From the NCBI GenBank assembly GCA_030544235.1, contig CM060461.1:2562449-2626448 (forward strand): DNA of 64,000 bases, in the 5' to 3' direction. The stretch's first letter is position 1, and every line of letters begins with the position of its first letter. Source of the stretch: Lepturacanthus savala (taxonomy: Eukaryota; Chordata; Actinopteri; Scombriformes; Trichiuridae). Positions 1 to 12,109 of this stretch are shown in pieces. The position numbers were made by a program, and so were the translations under genes. The notes beneath the pieces were generated by a model. That model saw only the letters and a program-made list of their open reading frames with translations, did not search any database and was not told the DNA's origin.

Positions 1-1950
1 GAATGTATTTCACTCATTTGGAGTGAAAACAGCAGAATGTGTATATAAAAAGTACTGATATGTTGGACATGAACATAAAAAATAAAAATAAATAACTGGA
101 ATGGAAAGAAAAAAAACCTAGTGATGTGGAAGTTGTGCAAAATACGGTAGATAAAAAAGTGCAGGTGACCACAGAGTGCTGTTGTACAGTCTGGATGCTG
201 GAAGTGTTTCTTAGGTCTCCTACAGTTTGACGCAGGGCTGTGTCTTCTCCTTCTCTGAAGCAGCTTCAGTTGTTGGAGGGTCTGGTTCTGTCCTGGTGAA
301 ACCTGGAAGCTATAATAATGGATCCTGTCTCCTCATCCTCCACATACACCATCAATCTACATATTTCTACATATTATCAACGTTTCCTGTTATAATGTGT
401 TGTTTCCATCCTGTTCACATCTTCTATGATGATCTTCTTAATAGATGGAGACATCTCAGGTCCTTCTGGCTCTTTTGTGTTGTGTGACTAGTCCCGTTTG
501 TTATTGAGGTAAACTCCCAGGGATTTGTCTTCAATCTCAATGTCCAAGCCCTGGATGTGTTGTGTGAGCTGTTTCCTTAAGTCTACCACCAATTCCTTTG
601 TCTTGCTGGAGTTGATGTGAAGGTGGTTCAGTTGACACCAGTCTACAGAGTTGGTGATGACTTCCCTGTTCTCCAGGTTCTTCCCCTGATCATCAGAGAA
701 CCTCTGGAGGTGGCAGCTGCTGGTATTGTGTCTGAAGTCCAGTGTATACAGGGTAAAAAGGAAGGGAGAGTCCAGAGTACCAGACCACCACATCAGTCAC
801 GAAGCCTCCCGTCCTGTGTTGTGTTGGTGAGGCAGTGGATGGTCCATGCAGCCAGGCTACAGTCCTCTCCAGCTCCTTCCATCTCCCCCTGAGCAGTGAT
901 GGTTGGATGCTGCTGAATGCACTGGAGAGGTCAGAGGTCGTGACCCTCATCATACTCCTGGTGTTCTCCAGGTATGAAAGACATCTGTTCAGCAGATAAA
1001 TGACAGTATCACCGATCGCCTGTATTCTGACTAGATTTTGACTTGGATTTCTCCATTTTGAGGCATTAAGGGACATTTTTGAATCTGGCATACAGACAGT
1101 TTAAATGAACATGAAATGCCTTCAGGGTTCATCTTTTTTTTAAACTGACCCTGACTAATGAGGGGAAGGATCAGGACTACGGCCCCAAATGTTCCGGCTG
1201 TTTGGAACTGGAATCACACAAGATAGTTTATTGATTGATTGAATGATTGACTGATTGACTGAGTGGATTGGTAAATTGATTGATTGAATTGACTGATGTT
1301 ACAGGGACAATACAATACAGGGACAATACAATATATTGTTACACTGGTGTGTAACTATATATTGTATTGTCCCTGTATTATAGCTGCTGTCTTGGTCAGG
1401 CTTCTCTTGTAATAGAGATCTTTGTATTTCAATGAGACCGACCAAGTAAAATATTAATATAATATATTATTATTAATATAAAAAAAACTGGAGTGGATCT
1501 CTCTCCAGGTTGAGGCTTAAGTTGAAAATGTGCAGAAAAATCCAGCGAGCTGCACCATCCTGGAGAAGTCTGATGCCATCATGGCCAGCAGCCTTATGTA
1601 CCTGGATTTTCCTCAGCTCCCTTCTCACCTGCTCTGTTCTATGAAGATGCTGGAGGTGGGTGAGGGAGCAGAAACACACACCAACCTGGTAAAGAACAGG
1701 TTAAGTTCATTGGCCCATCCACAGTCACCTGATTGTCTTCCAGCATCCTTACTGGGTCCAGGGGTGGTGTGTAGGCCTCTCTAGACCTCCTGGGTGTTGT
1801 TCCTCCAGCTTTGTCCTTCCTCTTCACTTCCTTCTGCACTTCTTATTGTTCCCAGTTTTAAAAGCCTTCTTCTTCTCATTCAGCAGCTTTTTTAGTTCTG
1901 GGGTCACCCAAGGATTGTTGTTCAAAAAACAGAGATTCTGTTTTGAGACG
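1..1950 (-). mobile_element. Decayed L2-type LINE (RT and 3' end)
   Basis: Minus-strand fragments of a non-LTR reverse transcriptase occur in the correct order. A linker motif NNNPWVTPELKKLLNEKKK lies at about 1,880-1,925, an N-terminal RT motif VRRELRKIQVHKAAGHDGI at about 1,570-1,625, and RT palm and C-terminal motifs (FSDDQGKN, SVDWCQLNHLHINSSKTKE, SLGVYLNNK) at 488-1,091. The catalytic FADD-like motif reads FSDD and the frame is broken several times, so the copy is dead. Positions 1-480 look like the AT-rich 3' untranslated tail. The family assignment (L2, Maui-like) rests on remembered teleost consensus motifs. It sits downstream of the last visible retreg1-like exon, presumably in the next intron. 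Confidence 0.75.
1316..1377. repeat. 29-bp hairpin with 4-nt loop
   Basis: The arms at 1,316-1,344 and 1,349-1,377 are reverse complements with one mismatch (TACAGGGACAATACAATATA at the outer part). The loop is TGGT. It interrupts the L2 remnant and may be a small foldback element. Confidence 0.8.
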
Positions 1951-1957
1951 AGATTAA

Positions 1958-2052
1958 ATGTAAAGGAGAAGAAGGAGGAGGAGGAGGAGGAAGAGGAGGA
2001 GGATGAGGTGGGGGAGGAGGAGGAAGAGGAGGAGGTGGAGGAAGAGGAAGAC
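1958..2052. repeat. (GGA)n purine-rich microsatellite
   Basis: An imperfect GGA/GAA tract. On the minus strand it is a TCC tract beginning just 4 nt inside the intron after the retreg1-like exon that ends at 2,057. Confidence 0.9.
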
Positions 2053-2056
2053 TCAC

Positions 2057-2177
2057 CCAGAATATAAGAGATAACGATCCCTGGAATGTATCGTCCTAAA
2101 ACAGCAAAGAAGGTGCACAAACTGCAAACCAGCAGGCAGAACTAGAAGAAACAAGATGATGAATGAAGACATTTATC

Positions 2178-2226
<49 letters not shown>

Positions 2227-5200
2227 CCTTTCACCTTTCCTGGGTTCTGCTGTTTGAAGGCTGATGTCTCCTGCAGGAAGAGTCTCAGAGAATCACTGAG
2301 CTGCAGCCCAGAAGATCCAATATCAGGACCAGAGTCCAGGACCTCCCAGCTGGAGGAGGACAGAGAACACATCATCATCATCATCATCACCTCCATCATC
2401 ATCATCATCATCATCACCATCATCATCATTACCTACATCATCATCATCACCTTCATCACCATCACCTTCATCATCATCACCTTCATCATCATCACCACCT
2501 TCATCATCATCATCATCTTCTTCTTCATCATCACCATCATCATCATCTTCATCATCATCATCATCATCACCACCTTCATTATCATCATCGTCATCATCAT
2601 CACTATCACCTTCATCGTCATCATCATCATCATCATCATTACATCACATTCACAGACTAAAACATAGAAACATAACATAAAACATAACAGATGCTATTTA
2701 ATCACTATGGAGATCTAGCTGCAGACCAGACTGTGATTTATCAGCCAATGATTTATCAGCCAATGATTTATCAGCCAATGATTTATCAGCCAGTGATTCT
2801 TCCAGTTGTCTGATTCCAGAATCACTGATCTGAGAGGTGATGCTGCTTGCATTATCCCCACCTTCATCCCACCAGCCAATCAGAGGCCTTCCTGCTCTCC
2901 TCCTGACTCCTCTGGATGATTCACATCAACCACTTTTATCCTGTTTAAACAGCCTTTGTTAATGAAATGATAACAAATGACAGATAATCTGCTGAAGCTC
3001 TGATATTGATGACCTGGGATAGACTGAATATCAGACGCCTTAACTCCTAATCACACTAATCAAACATAACATCACTAGGATAGTAATCCTTCATCCTAAA
3101 GTGAGCACCACACATCGTGGTTTTGTACCAGACACAGAAGTTGCCTCTCTTCAACTGGACAAAACATACCCAGGTGTTTGGGTATAAAGAGTGGCCGTGT
3201 TAACCGGTTAACCCGTGTTGCTGTGACAGCAGCGTTTATTTTTCTGTTGGGGTGAAGACCTTAATCTAAAAATATTTGCACGATTCAGGAAGAATATCTG
3301 TCACCTCTGACAGGCTCCGCCCCTCTGTCACATGCTGTCAGAGCTCCAGGAAAACCACCAGGGGAGAATATATCAGCTTTCATTGGGATCCAGTCCCTCA
3401 GTCTCACCCTCGTGTCCAGCTCTGGACAGGAAACGGTTCAACGGAGAGCCTGGTGTGTGAGCAGCTGTCAGGCAGACATCAGTCTGGACAGGGATCAGTA
3501 ATCTGTGAAACAACACAGGCAGCGGCTGTCTGAGCCTCTAACGAGCCGCCTTAAAAATAGATGGAGACAAACAATGTGAGGAATGGTGACAAAAACATCT
3601 AGCGAGAGGGGCGGGGGATGTTTCCCCTGCTGTTTGCAGCTTGGCGGAGGAAACTAACACCCTGACCCTACTCACACACACACACACACGCGTCTCAGCA
3701 ACATTCACCCAGATCTGTTTCTGCTACGAGTCACATTAGACTCCACAGAAACCCGTGATCTGCTTTCCAAGAAGAGTCCTGCTGCGAGGAGGAATAACAA
3801 CAACTAAACCTAATGATTATGATTCCAGGATAGTAACTAGTTCCTGATGGAACCATCATACCACACCAACAGTTGTTCATTAATTCTGTCTGACGTACGA
3901 GTTAAAAGCAGCAGAAACAGGGTCAGTCAGTGTGAGGCTGGGATTGCACAATAAGAACAGACAGAAACATGAAGATTCTCAACAGGTGGCCACAGCTTTA
4001 ACCATTTGAGGTCTGGGCTATAATTGTCAGTTTTCTTTTTATTTTAACTTAATATTTCACCACTGTCTCTGTATCGTTCCAAAACTCCCACAACTTTTCT
4101 TTTTTTTCCCCAGCAACCAAATGATGTGTTTAGAAGTAGGATTTTTGATTGTCTGGGGGGCTTTTTAGTTTTTTTCTAATACATCTAAAACTGACCACCA
4201 GCATCTACGTCTGTTTCTTGTCTGTTTCTTCCGTCTCTAATGAATGTGGACAGAACACAACGAAAATATTCAGAAACATTATGGTGCAAATAATTTATCG
4301 GAACTCTGGATTTACTTGACCTATCAACACAATTTAAAAACTGGTTTAGTTTTAGGTCTGCATTCTCCACATGAAACCTGACATCCATGAATGCTCATCT
4401 TGATGCAATGACGCCTCAAAGCATCATCTGAGGAGGATGCACCGGCGTGTCCTTAATCCCTCAAGGGTTTAAGGACATTACGGACATTTCTGTAAAGTAA
4501 CGACACTGACGTCACTTCACGGCATTCCTACTCTAACGCTTTACCTCAGTCCTGCTCCACGGTCTTCAGGAGACATCTCCACAGCTTCAGGTTCTTCCAG
4601 AAGCTTCAGAGTTGGACAGTGTAGATGACGTGTGTTCTCCAGGCAGGAAGCAACAGTCACTCCAGTCAGAGTCAAATCTTCTTCCTTCAAACGGCGCGGG
4701 AGCTGGAGTCAGAGGCAGGCCGACCACACGGGACAAGAAGCAGCTTTGTTTATCCTCAATGAAGCTCTGAGCTGAGTATTTCAAGCTGCCTCTTCTAAAA
4801 ATAACCTGGTCACACTACATTCCACCAGGAGGACAGAGGGACGGGAACACGCACACACACAGTTGTGACAGAGCAGATGTGTGTCTCAGGTCCTGTCAGG
4901 AGTCAACAGTGTTATTTGTGTTGATGTGTTTTTTGTGTTCTTACTAAAACATCATCTTTAAATAAGAATCCTTGAGCTTTATTTTTAACTATCAATATTT
5001 TAAGTTTGTTTGTTTAATTGTAGTTGTTTAATATAAGTAATGAATTACTTACGTTTTTACTGTCATTTCATTAACTTCTTCTCTCAAACTAAAGTTCTCA
5101 ACAATTATTTTTAATATTAATAATATAAATCCAGTTTATTCTGAAAAGTCTAAAATGACAGATTCCAGCTGGTCCAGCATCACATCATCATCTCCCTAAA

Positions 5201-8200
5201 CCCTCACATCCAATGAGGAAAAACTCAATAAAACCTTTAACACAAAAAGAAATGAATGCATTCATTGGATCATATAAATTTGCATGTAAACACTGAACTC
5301 CTTGTTGAGGAGATTGGTCAATGATGATGATGTCACAGTGACACAATGACATCACACAGACGTCAGACATTGCTGCATGATGTTTCTCAGAAGCTGTCCA
5401 AAGAAGTTCTCAGGTGACATCCAGGTCATGAACACAGAGGATCATTGATCTGATCATTGATCCAATCTTTGATCTGATCAGATCCACTGCAGCTTCACAA
5501 GAAACTGACTATTTTTATTATTACTGATTATTAAACCTGACAAAACCTGTTGATTGAGGCTGAGTCATTTCTTCTGATATTAATTATGACATGATCAATA
5601 ATCATGTTAGCGTTGCTTTATAGTGTTTATGAGACTAACGACTTATAAACACCTTTCTTTGCTATTGTTCTAAAAGATTTAATTATTAAATTCATCCCTC
5701 ATTCATTACACAACTATCCTAACCATGTTATAATAATAATGCAGTACTCTCACTGCCAGTCAGGGTCTGATACACAATAATACACACAGCTAATAATGAA
5801 TCAATAACAACAGCTAATAACTAACGGTAACTAATCATTAACCATAGCCAATACTAAATAATCACTAATCAGTAACCACAGCTACTAACTATTGAATAAT
5901 TACTAACTACAGCTAATAACTAATAATATCTAATCACTAACCATAGCTAATAATAAATAATTATAACTTATCACTAACCATAGCTAATATATAATACTAT
6001 CTATTTAATGATAACTAACCAAAACTAATCACAACTAATAACTAACTATAACATTTTATTGAAGCAGTGTCAGTATGTTTTCAACCAGATTAATGAACTC
6101 TGAACACTGGCAGATGTTTATGTGATTTTCATCATTCAGGATGACATCATCATGTCACTTGACCATGAATCATTGCTGTGTGTGTTGTTTTCCACCAGTC
6201 ATCTTCCGTCCAATCAGATCACTCGCTCTGAAACACACCCCTCTGTGGTGCTGCTTCATGCCCCACCCCAAACCAGTTCCAGCAATGAAGAAACAGCTGA
6301 GTCACACACACACTTTGGGTCAGCAGGTAATCTTCATGAAAGCCTGATGTACGATTAATACACTTCTGACATGACAGAAAACCACAGGTGGAAAAATAGA
6401 GTCAGTTTAACACCAGATTAACGTCAGATTAAAATTAACATCAGTTTAACATCAGACACTGATCAGATGCTGAAAAAAAATGATGATTCTGTAGATTCAG
6501 CATCTATAGAGTCCGTTTCTGTGGTTCATGTCTGTGATTCTACAGGTTCCTGTGGTTCATGTGGGCTCCAGTGGTTCCAGTAGTTCCTGTGGTTTCCAGT
6601 GGGCTCCAGGGGTAGTAGTAATAGTAGCAGCGACTGGGTTGTGCTGGTTTGGGTCGGTGCTATCCGCACTCTCTCTCACTTTTTAAATTCAATCACACTT
6701 GCTGGTCACAAATCATGTCAATTTTTTCCAGTATCCTGCAGGTATATTCCAGGTTCTTATGGTTCCTCTGGTTCCCCAGATTCCAATGGTTCCTTTAATT
6801 CTACTGGTTCCTGTGGTTCCTATGGTTTCTCTGGTTCTTGTGGTTCCTGTATTTTACTCCAGGACACGTTTACAGACCCTCAGAAAATCTGAGTACATTT
6901 TTAAATAGTTATTTCAGTTGCTCACTATTTTTTTAAAATGAACAATTATTTTTTTTGTAAGACGTAACTAGTAACTGACGATAACTAATTACTTCAAAGT
7001 AAAGTGGCCAACACTGTCAACCCCAGCCTCAGTCCTCAATAACAGCCTCAGCAAATATATTATTTTTTTATTTAATTTTATTGTTGGCAATTATGATTTG
7101 GAATTATAGTTGAGGGCAGATTTTGATTGACACCATGGAGCACTCTTGCTGTTTCTAGAAAAGGTCAGTCCGTCCCCATCAAGTAAAACATAGTCAGGTG
7201 TGGTCTTTGATATGTTGTGATATTACATTCTTCGTGAACATGGGTTCCTACAGTTCAGTCAGTCATTGTAAGTTGTAGTGGAACCCTCCTGCCCCTCTAA
7301 ATGTCTCTGCACAGCCCTGACAGTCTGAGATCTCAGACAGAGTCTGGGACCTCAACTACGGCATTAAACCTCAACCTCAGTCTCAGACCTCAACCCTATT
7401 CTGAGATTTCAACCACAGCCTCAGACCTTAACCAGAGGCACAGACTTCAACGACAGTCAGAGTCCTCAACCACAGCATTAGACCTCAACCACAGCCTTAG
7501 ACCTCAAATACACAGCCTTAGACCTCTACCACGGCCTCGTACCTCAACCACGGTCAGAGTCCTCACCCACAGCCTCAGACCTCACCCACAGTCAAATACC
7601 TCAAACACAGCCTTAGACCTCAACCACAGTCAGAGAACACAACCACAGCCTCAGACCTCACCGACAGCCTCAGACCTCACCCACAGCCTCAGACCTCACC
7701 CACAGCCTCAGACCTCACCCACAGCCTCAGACCTCAACCACAGTCAGAGAACACAACCACAGCCTCAGACCTCAACCACAGCCTCAGACCTCAACCACAG
7801 TCAGAGAACACAACCACAGCCTCAGACCTCAACCACAGCCTCAGACTTGAGCACCAAATCAATAAGATAACACATATGGAACAGCTGCTCATCTTACCTT
7901 GCTGCCAAGCTGCACCACAATTGAACTGTGGAGAAAAGACATAATGATCATGATATTACTGGATAAAACCCTCAAACTGAGTATAAATAGGACAGATACA
8001 CCTGTGAACAACCGTTCAGGCTAAGGCAGTCCAGTACAGTCTAATACCATAAAAATGCGTATACTACAGTCTAATATGGTCTAATACAGTCTGATATATT
8101 ATAATATGGTTCAGTACATCAGCAGCAGCTCAATAATGAACCTAGACCTATAACTCGAAGCTGTTCTCCAGGTGTTCCTGATGCTCTGTACCTCTGGATC

Positions 8201-9246
8201 TGGACCGAGCCATGTCTCTGGCGGTCACCATGACGACCAGCAGAGCAAGCAGGAGGGTCAGGAGGCTGTAGGCTCGAAGAGAGGTGAAGGCCACGAACCT
8301 GCAGAGACACAACAGGCTTTAGTTCACATCTGTCTGCAGACACACATCTGACTGAAAACACATCTGTCTGCAGACACACATCTGACTGAAAACACATCTG
8401 ACTGAAAACACATCTGACTGAAAACACATCTGTCTGCAGACACTCATCTGACTGAAAACACATCTGTCTGCAGACACACATCTGTCTGTATACACATTAT
8501 TCCACTACATTTATTTAACAATTAGCTTGTTTAGCTACTTTATGATTAAGAATCTAATATTTTACATTCATTTTTTTCCACTTTGTGTGAAAGCTGCCAG
8601 ACATGCAAATGATGTAGTACTTTTAAGTACTTTTTATTAATCTACACTCAAACTGGCTCCACATTGATAAATTAAAACATTAAAATCTCTGTATTTAGTG
8701 AATAAAACAATTAGTGTAGTTTACTATAACATAGTCTGCATGATGGGTACTTTTTCGTTTGATACTTTAAGTACATGTTGCTGTAAATGTACTAAGTATG
8801 TCGCTTACTTCTGGTTATTGTAGAGATATTAGAACAACTATTGAAAACTCTTTATAAAGCTGACTTTAACATAATGTCAATAAAATGATCAATTTTCAAT
8901 AAAGTAAGAATATTATGGACAAAACAGATAGACATAATATTATCAAACATTAATTAGGTGTATTTTATCATGAGTACATGAACAGGTTGTGCTGATGTTG
9001 TATTGAGGTTATTTATCCTGTAATGAACAGCTGTGTGTGTTAATATCATGGGATGGCTGTGATATCCCTGCGTCATCCCTACCCCAGCAGCGTGTTGGCT
9101 GCAGCGAACAGCGCGGCCGTTCTGCAGGGTCTGCGGCTCCAGCTCACCAGGCCGGGGACAGCAGCCCATGGCCGGCGGGGGTCGGCCCTCGGCCCCGCAG
9201 CTGCCGCTCCGCCGCCCGCGGTCCCTGCTTCCCGGATTCTCAGCAT
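2057..9246 (-). CDS. retreg1: RETREG1 (FAM134B)-like ER-phagy receptor, 5' half, partial
   Basis: Minus-strand exons read: 9246-9083 (first in-frame ATG at 9246, then a donor), 8298-8192, 2349-2235 and 2141-2057. All have AG/GT borders. Exon 1 joins exon 2 to give LLGFVAFTSLRAYSLL, a reticulon-homology hairpin half. The third visible exon starts inside a Ser codon before WEVLDSGPD and ends FKQQNPGK. The fourth gives FCLLVCSLCTFFAVLG then RYIPGIVISYIL. Known RETREG proteins use this domain to curve ER membrane and feed it to autophagy; the LC3-binding motif would lie in exons outside the window. The phase between exon 2 (ends phase 1) and the WEVLDS exon (needs phase 2) shows one short exon is missing from view in the 5.8 kb intron. 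In RETREG1 this exon encodes roughly AQLWRSLSE. RETREG1 fits better than RETREG2/3 because of LVCS-CTFF. The N-terminus is short and its start uncertain. Confidence 0.8.
2180..2223. repeat. (GT)n microsatellite
   Basis: About 22 GT units. On the minus strand it is a CA tract starting about 11 nt inside the intron after the retreg1-like exon that ends at 2,235. Confidence 0.95.
2371..2642. repeat. (CAT)n trinucleotide array
   Basis: An imperfect CAT/CAC/CTT trinucleotide tract of about 270 bp. It lies directly upstream (minus strand) of the acceptor of the retreg1-like exon 2349-2235. On the minus strand it reads as runs of ATG. Confidence 0.95.
2735..2795. repeat. 15-bp tandem repeat, four copies
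   Basis: Unit ATTTATCAGCCAATG, four near-perfect copies, inside the large intron of the retreg1-like gene. Confidence 0.9.
2800..5700. other. Intronic DNA, no gene recognised
   Basis: Lies inside the 5.8 kb intron between retreg1-like exons. I see short open frames only, a small CA tract near 3,673 and no recognisable domain or transposon end. The missing small retreg1 exon may be here or up to 8,190. Confidence 0.5.
5750..6055. repeat. AT-rich degenerate tandem (CTAATAACTAA-like)
   Basis: Repeated variants of ACTAATAACTAA and AACCATAGCTAATA with variable spacing. No coding potential. Confidence 0.8.
6530..6860. repeat. Degenerate GGTTCCTGTGGTTCC minisatellite
   Basis: Two clusters (6,540-6,620 and 6,740-6,860) of GGTTCCTGTGGTTCC-like units. 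They translate as Gly/Ser or Val/Pro strings on the plus strand; these are not genes. Confidence 0.8.
7310..7850. repeat. Minisatellite of CCTCAACCACAGCCTCAGA units
   Basis: Units of about 18-19 bp (ACCTCAACCACAGCCTCAG) with a longer superunit containing CAGTCAGAGAACACAACC. The long plus-strand open frame here is a by-product of the repeat period. Confidence 0.9.
8325..8492. repeat. Tandem ACACATCTGACTGAAA / ACACATCTGTCTGCAG array
   Basis: About ten 15-16 bp units of two alternating types. It lies 27 bp upstream (minus strand) of the retreg1-like exon-2 acceptor, and each unit on that strand carries TTTTCAG or TCTGCAG. Confidence 0.9.
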
Positions 9247-9470
9247 CGGAACACACGTCCAGAGCCGCTCCGCTGCTGCCGGTGTCACAGCAGAGTCACT
9301 GCTTCCGCTTAAGCGCTTTCAAAATAAAACGGAATCTTTTTTTTTTTTTTTATTGAACAACTGCAATGTAGTTATTTACAAATAAAAATGGGACAAACGC
9401 TTGCGCATGGAACAACAAAAAACAAACCTGTGTGTTTTATGACGTCATCATTTCAGCTTCACAACAACAG
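9084..9470 (-). promoter_or_regulatory. GC-rich 5' region and promoter of the retreg1-like gene
   Basis: The stretch 9,070-9,290 is rich in CpG in an otherwise AT-rich area and contains exon 1. A palindromic CRE, TGACGTCA, lies at 9,440-9,447, about 195 bp upstream of the proposed ATG. The transcription start itself cannot be read from the sequence. Confidence 0.55.
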
Positions 9471-9584
9471 AGGTAAGTTAGCTGGTTATAATGGATGTAT
9501 TATAGACCTGGATATGGTTGCTCCTCCCCCCAGTGGCCACCCATGGTACTGCAACAAAAATCCCATGGACCCAGAAATCATTTC

Positions 9585-9840
9585 AAGATTCAAGATTCAA
9601 AGTGTTTATTGTCATGTTCATAGTGTAGAAACATGTTTCTCTGTACAATGAAATTCTTACTTGCTGTCCACATGAATGCCATATCAATAAGAATAAAAAA
9701 ATCTTACTATGGTATTAAAGTTAAGATAAAATAAAACACAAGTAACAGAATATAATATAAACTATAAGTAGGCAGATTATGTGCAGATATTTACAAATAA
9801 TGTGCAAGGAATGAGCAGAATGAATAGTGCAGAAAGTCAG
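9585..9840. mobile_element. Dispersed repeat (GTTTATTGTCATGT family)
   Basis: The segment with TCAAGATTCAAGATTCAA followed by GTGTTTATTGTCATG and TGTACAATGAAATTCTTAC matches a sequence commonly dispersed in teleost genomes. The right boundary is unclear. Confidence 0.6.
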
Positions 9841-9869
9841 GAATAAGGTGCTGGTTGGCTTCAATTGGC

Positions 9870-10260
9870 TTAATTGACAGAATTGTGTATCATCTGCATA
9901 GCAGTGGAAATTAATGGTGTTTCCTAATAACTTTACCTAAAGGAAGCATATAAATAGGTGAAAAGTATTGGTCCGAGCACAGAACCTTGTGTAACTCCAT
10001 GTCTAACTTTAGAATGATAGAAGAACCATTGTTAACATGAACAAGTTGGAACAAACAAAGAGACAGGACTTAAATCAACCTAATGCAGTCTCTTTATACG
10101 AATAAGATGCTCTAATCGCTGATGCTGATGCTTCATCATATAAACCATTGTTGTGTTGGAAGTCACAGCTGATTGGTGACTGATTTATCCAGGATCTTAG
10201 AGAGAATAGGAAGGTTGGATATAGGTCTATAGATGGATATAGGTCTATAGTAGGATACTA
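9870..10260 (-). mobile_element. Decayed Rex1-like LINE reverse transcriptase
   Basis: On the minus strand, 10,170-10,260 reads RPISNLPILSKILDKSV and 9,880-10,060 reads ELHKVLCSDQYFSPIYMLPL then a broken HYADD-type palm region. Stops and frameshifts make it a relic. The motif order fits an RT read on the minus strand. Confidence 0.7.
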
Positions 10261-10739
10261 TACCTGTCAGCTTTCTTGAAGGATGGACCCAAACGCAGAC
10301 AGTATCGTGTCAATCAAAGTGTCCTTATTCCAAAAATAAGGATATCTTGGCAAATAACAAAAGGCTCTCAAAAATAGTCCAAAATAAAGCTAAATCTCAG
10401 GGAAAATCCACTCCAAAAAATGTGAACAAACAAAGCACAAAAACAGGCCAGAATTACAGCAGGAAAACAGGGTCAGAGCACAGTCATGGTAGACACAACA
10501 ATAACCAGACAAAGGGACACAGACACATGCAGGTTTAAGTAAGGCAGGTAATCATGACACAATGAGGAACAGGTGAGCACACAACCAGGGAGGGGAACAG
10601 AGGGAGGAGGGGCAGGGCAGGCACATGGAAAAGAAAAAGACAAACACAAGGGGAACACACGAGACAGCCAGATGGGGGCAACAGTGAGACCAGGGTCAGG
10701 AAATGTCAAAGAGGAGGGCAGAATCCTGACAATACCATC

Positions 10740-12105
10740 CTTCTTGTCTCTTTCATGCCTCCTCCTTCACACCTCCTTCATACTTCCTTAATGCCTCCTT
10801 CACACCTCCTTCTCACCTCTTTTAGGACTTCATCACACCTCCTTCCTTTATACCCCCTTCACACCTGCTTCATGCCTCCTTCACACCTCTTTAGTTCCAC
10901 CTTCACACCTCCTCCATTCCCCCTTCTTGCCTTCTTGCCTCCTTCATGCCTCCTTAATGCCTCATTAATGCCTCCTCCACACCCCCTTGATGCCCCCTTC
11001 ATAACCCCTTCAAACCTCCTTAATGCCTCCTTCATGCCTCCTTCACACCTACTTAATGCCTCCTTCACACCTCCTTAATGCCTCCTTCATATGCCCTTCA
11101 CACCTACTTAATGCCTCGTTCACTCCTCCTTCATGCCCCTTAATGGCTACTTCACACCTCCTTAATGCCTCCTTCATACCCCATTCACACCTATTTAATG
11201 CCTCATTCACTCCTCCTTCATGCCTCCTTTATACCCCCTTCACACCTCCTTCATGCCTCCTTCACACTTCCTTCACACCTCTTTAATTCCACCTTCACAC
11301 CTCCTCCATTCCCCCTTCTTGCCTCCCTCATGCCTCCTTTACACCTCCTTCATGCTTCCTTAATGCCTCCATCACACCTCTTTCTCACTTCCTTTAGGGC
11401 TTTTTCACACCTCCTCCACACCTCCTAAATGCTTCCTTCGCACTTCCATCACGCCTCCTTCATGGCTCCTTCTCGCCTCCTTCATGTGCTTTATGGTCCT
11501 TTATGCCTTTTTCATGTCTCCTTTACACCTCCTTTAACCCTCCTTCATGCCTCCTTCTCGCCTCCTTCTTGCCTCTTTTAGGACTTCATCACACACCCTT
11601 CCTTAATGCTTCCTTCACACCTCCTTCACTGCCTCCTTAATGCATTCTCCACACCTCCTTCATGCCTCCTATATAGCTTTTTCATGTCTCCTTTACAGAT
11701 TCTTCACACCTTCTTTACGCCTCCTCCACACCTCCTTAATGCCTCCTTCAGACCTCCTTCATCCCTCCTTCACACCTCCTTAATGCTTCTTTCACACCTT
11801 CTTCACGCCTTCTCCACACCTCCTTAATACATCCTTCATACCTCCATCATGCCTCCTTTATGCCTTCTTCACACCTCCTTCACTCCTCCTTAATGCATCC
11901 TTCACACCTCCTTCACTCCTCCTTAATGCATCCTTCACACGTCCTTCTCACCTCCTTCATGGCTTTTTCATGTCTCCTTTACAGATCCTTCACATCTCCT
12001 TCACGCCTCCTCCACACCTCTATCATGCCTCCTTCACACCTCTATCATGCCTCCTTCACACCTCTATCATGCCTCCTTCATGCCTCCTTCTCGCCTGTTT
12101 TACAC
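10740..12105. repeat. 1.35 kb CT-rich minisatellite (CTCCTTCACACCTCCTTAATG)
   Basis: A long degenerate array of units such as CCTCCTTCACACCTCCTTAATG and CCTCCTTCATG. The pyrimidine strand is plus. Many spurious open frames of the MPPSHLLHTS type arise from it. Confidence 0.95.
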
Positions 12106-12109
12106 AGTA

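Noticed and set aside
3276..3533. 85-codon plus-strand frame in a GC-richer part of the retreg1-like intron
   Set aside because: No domain, no splice context and no homology that I recognise.
7301..7870. 189-codon Pro/Gln/Thr-rich protein
   Set aside because: It is a product of the 18-19 bp minisatellite with no conserved non-repeat segment.
10755..12105. Several MPPSHLLHTS-type frames as repetitive secreted proteins
   Set aside because: They shift frame from unit to unit in a degenerate minisatellite and have no splice or signal-peptide logic.
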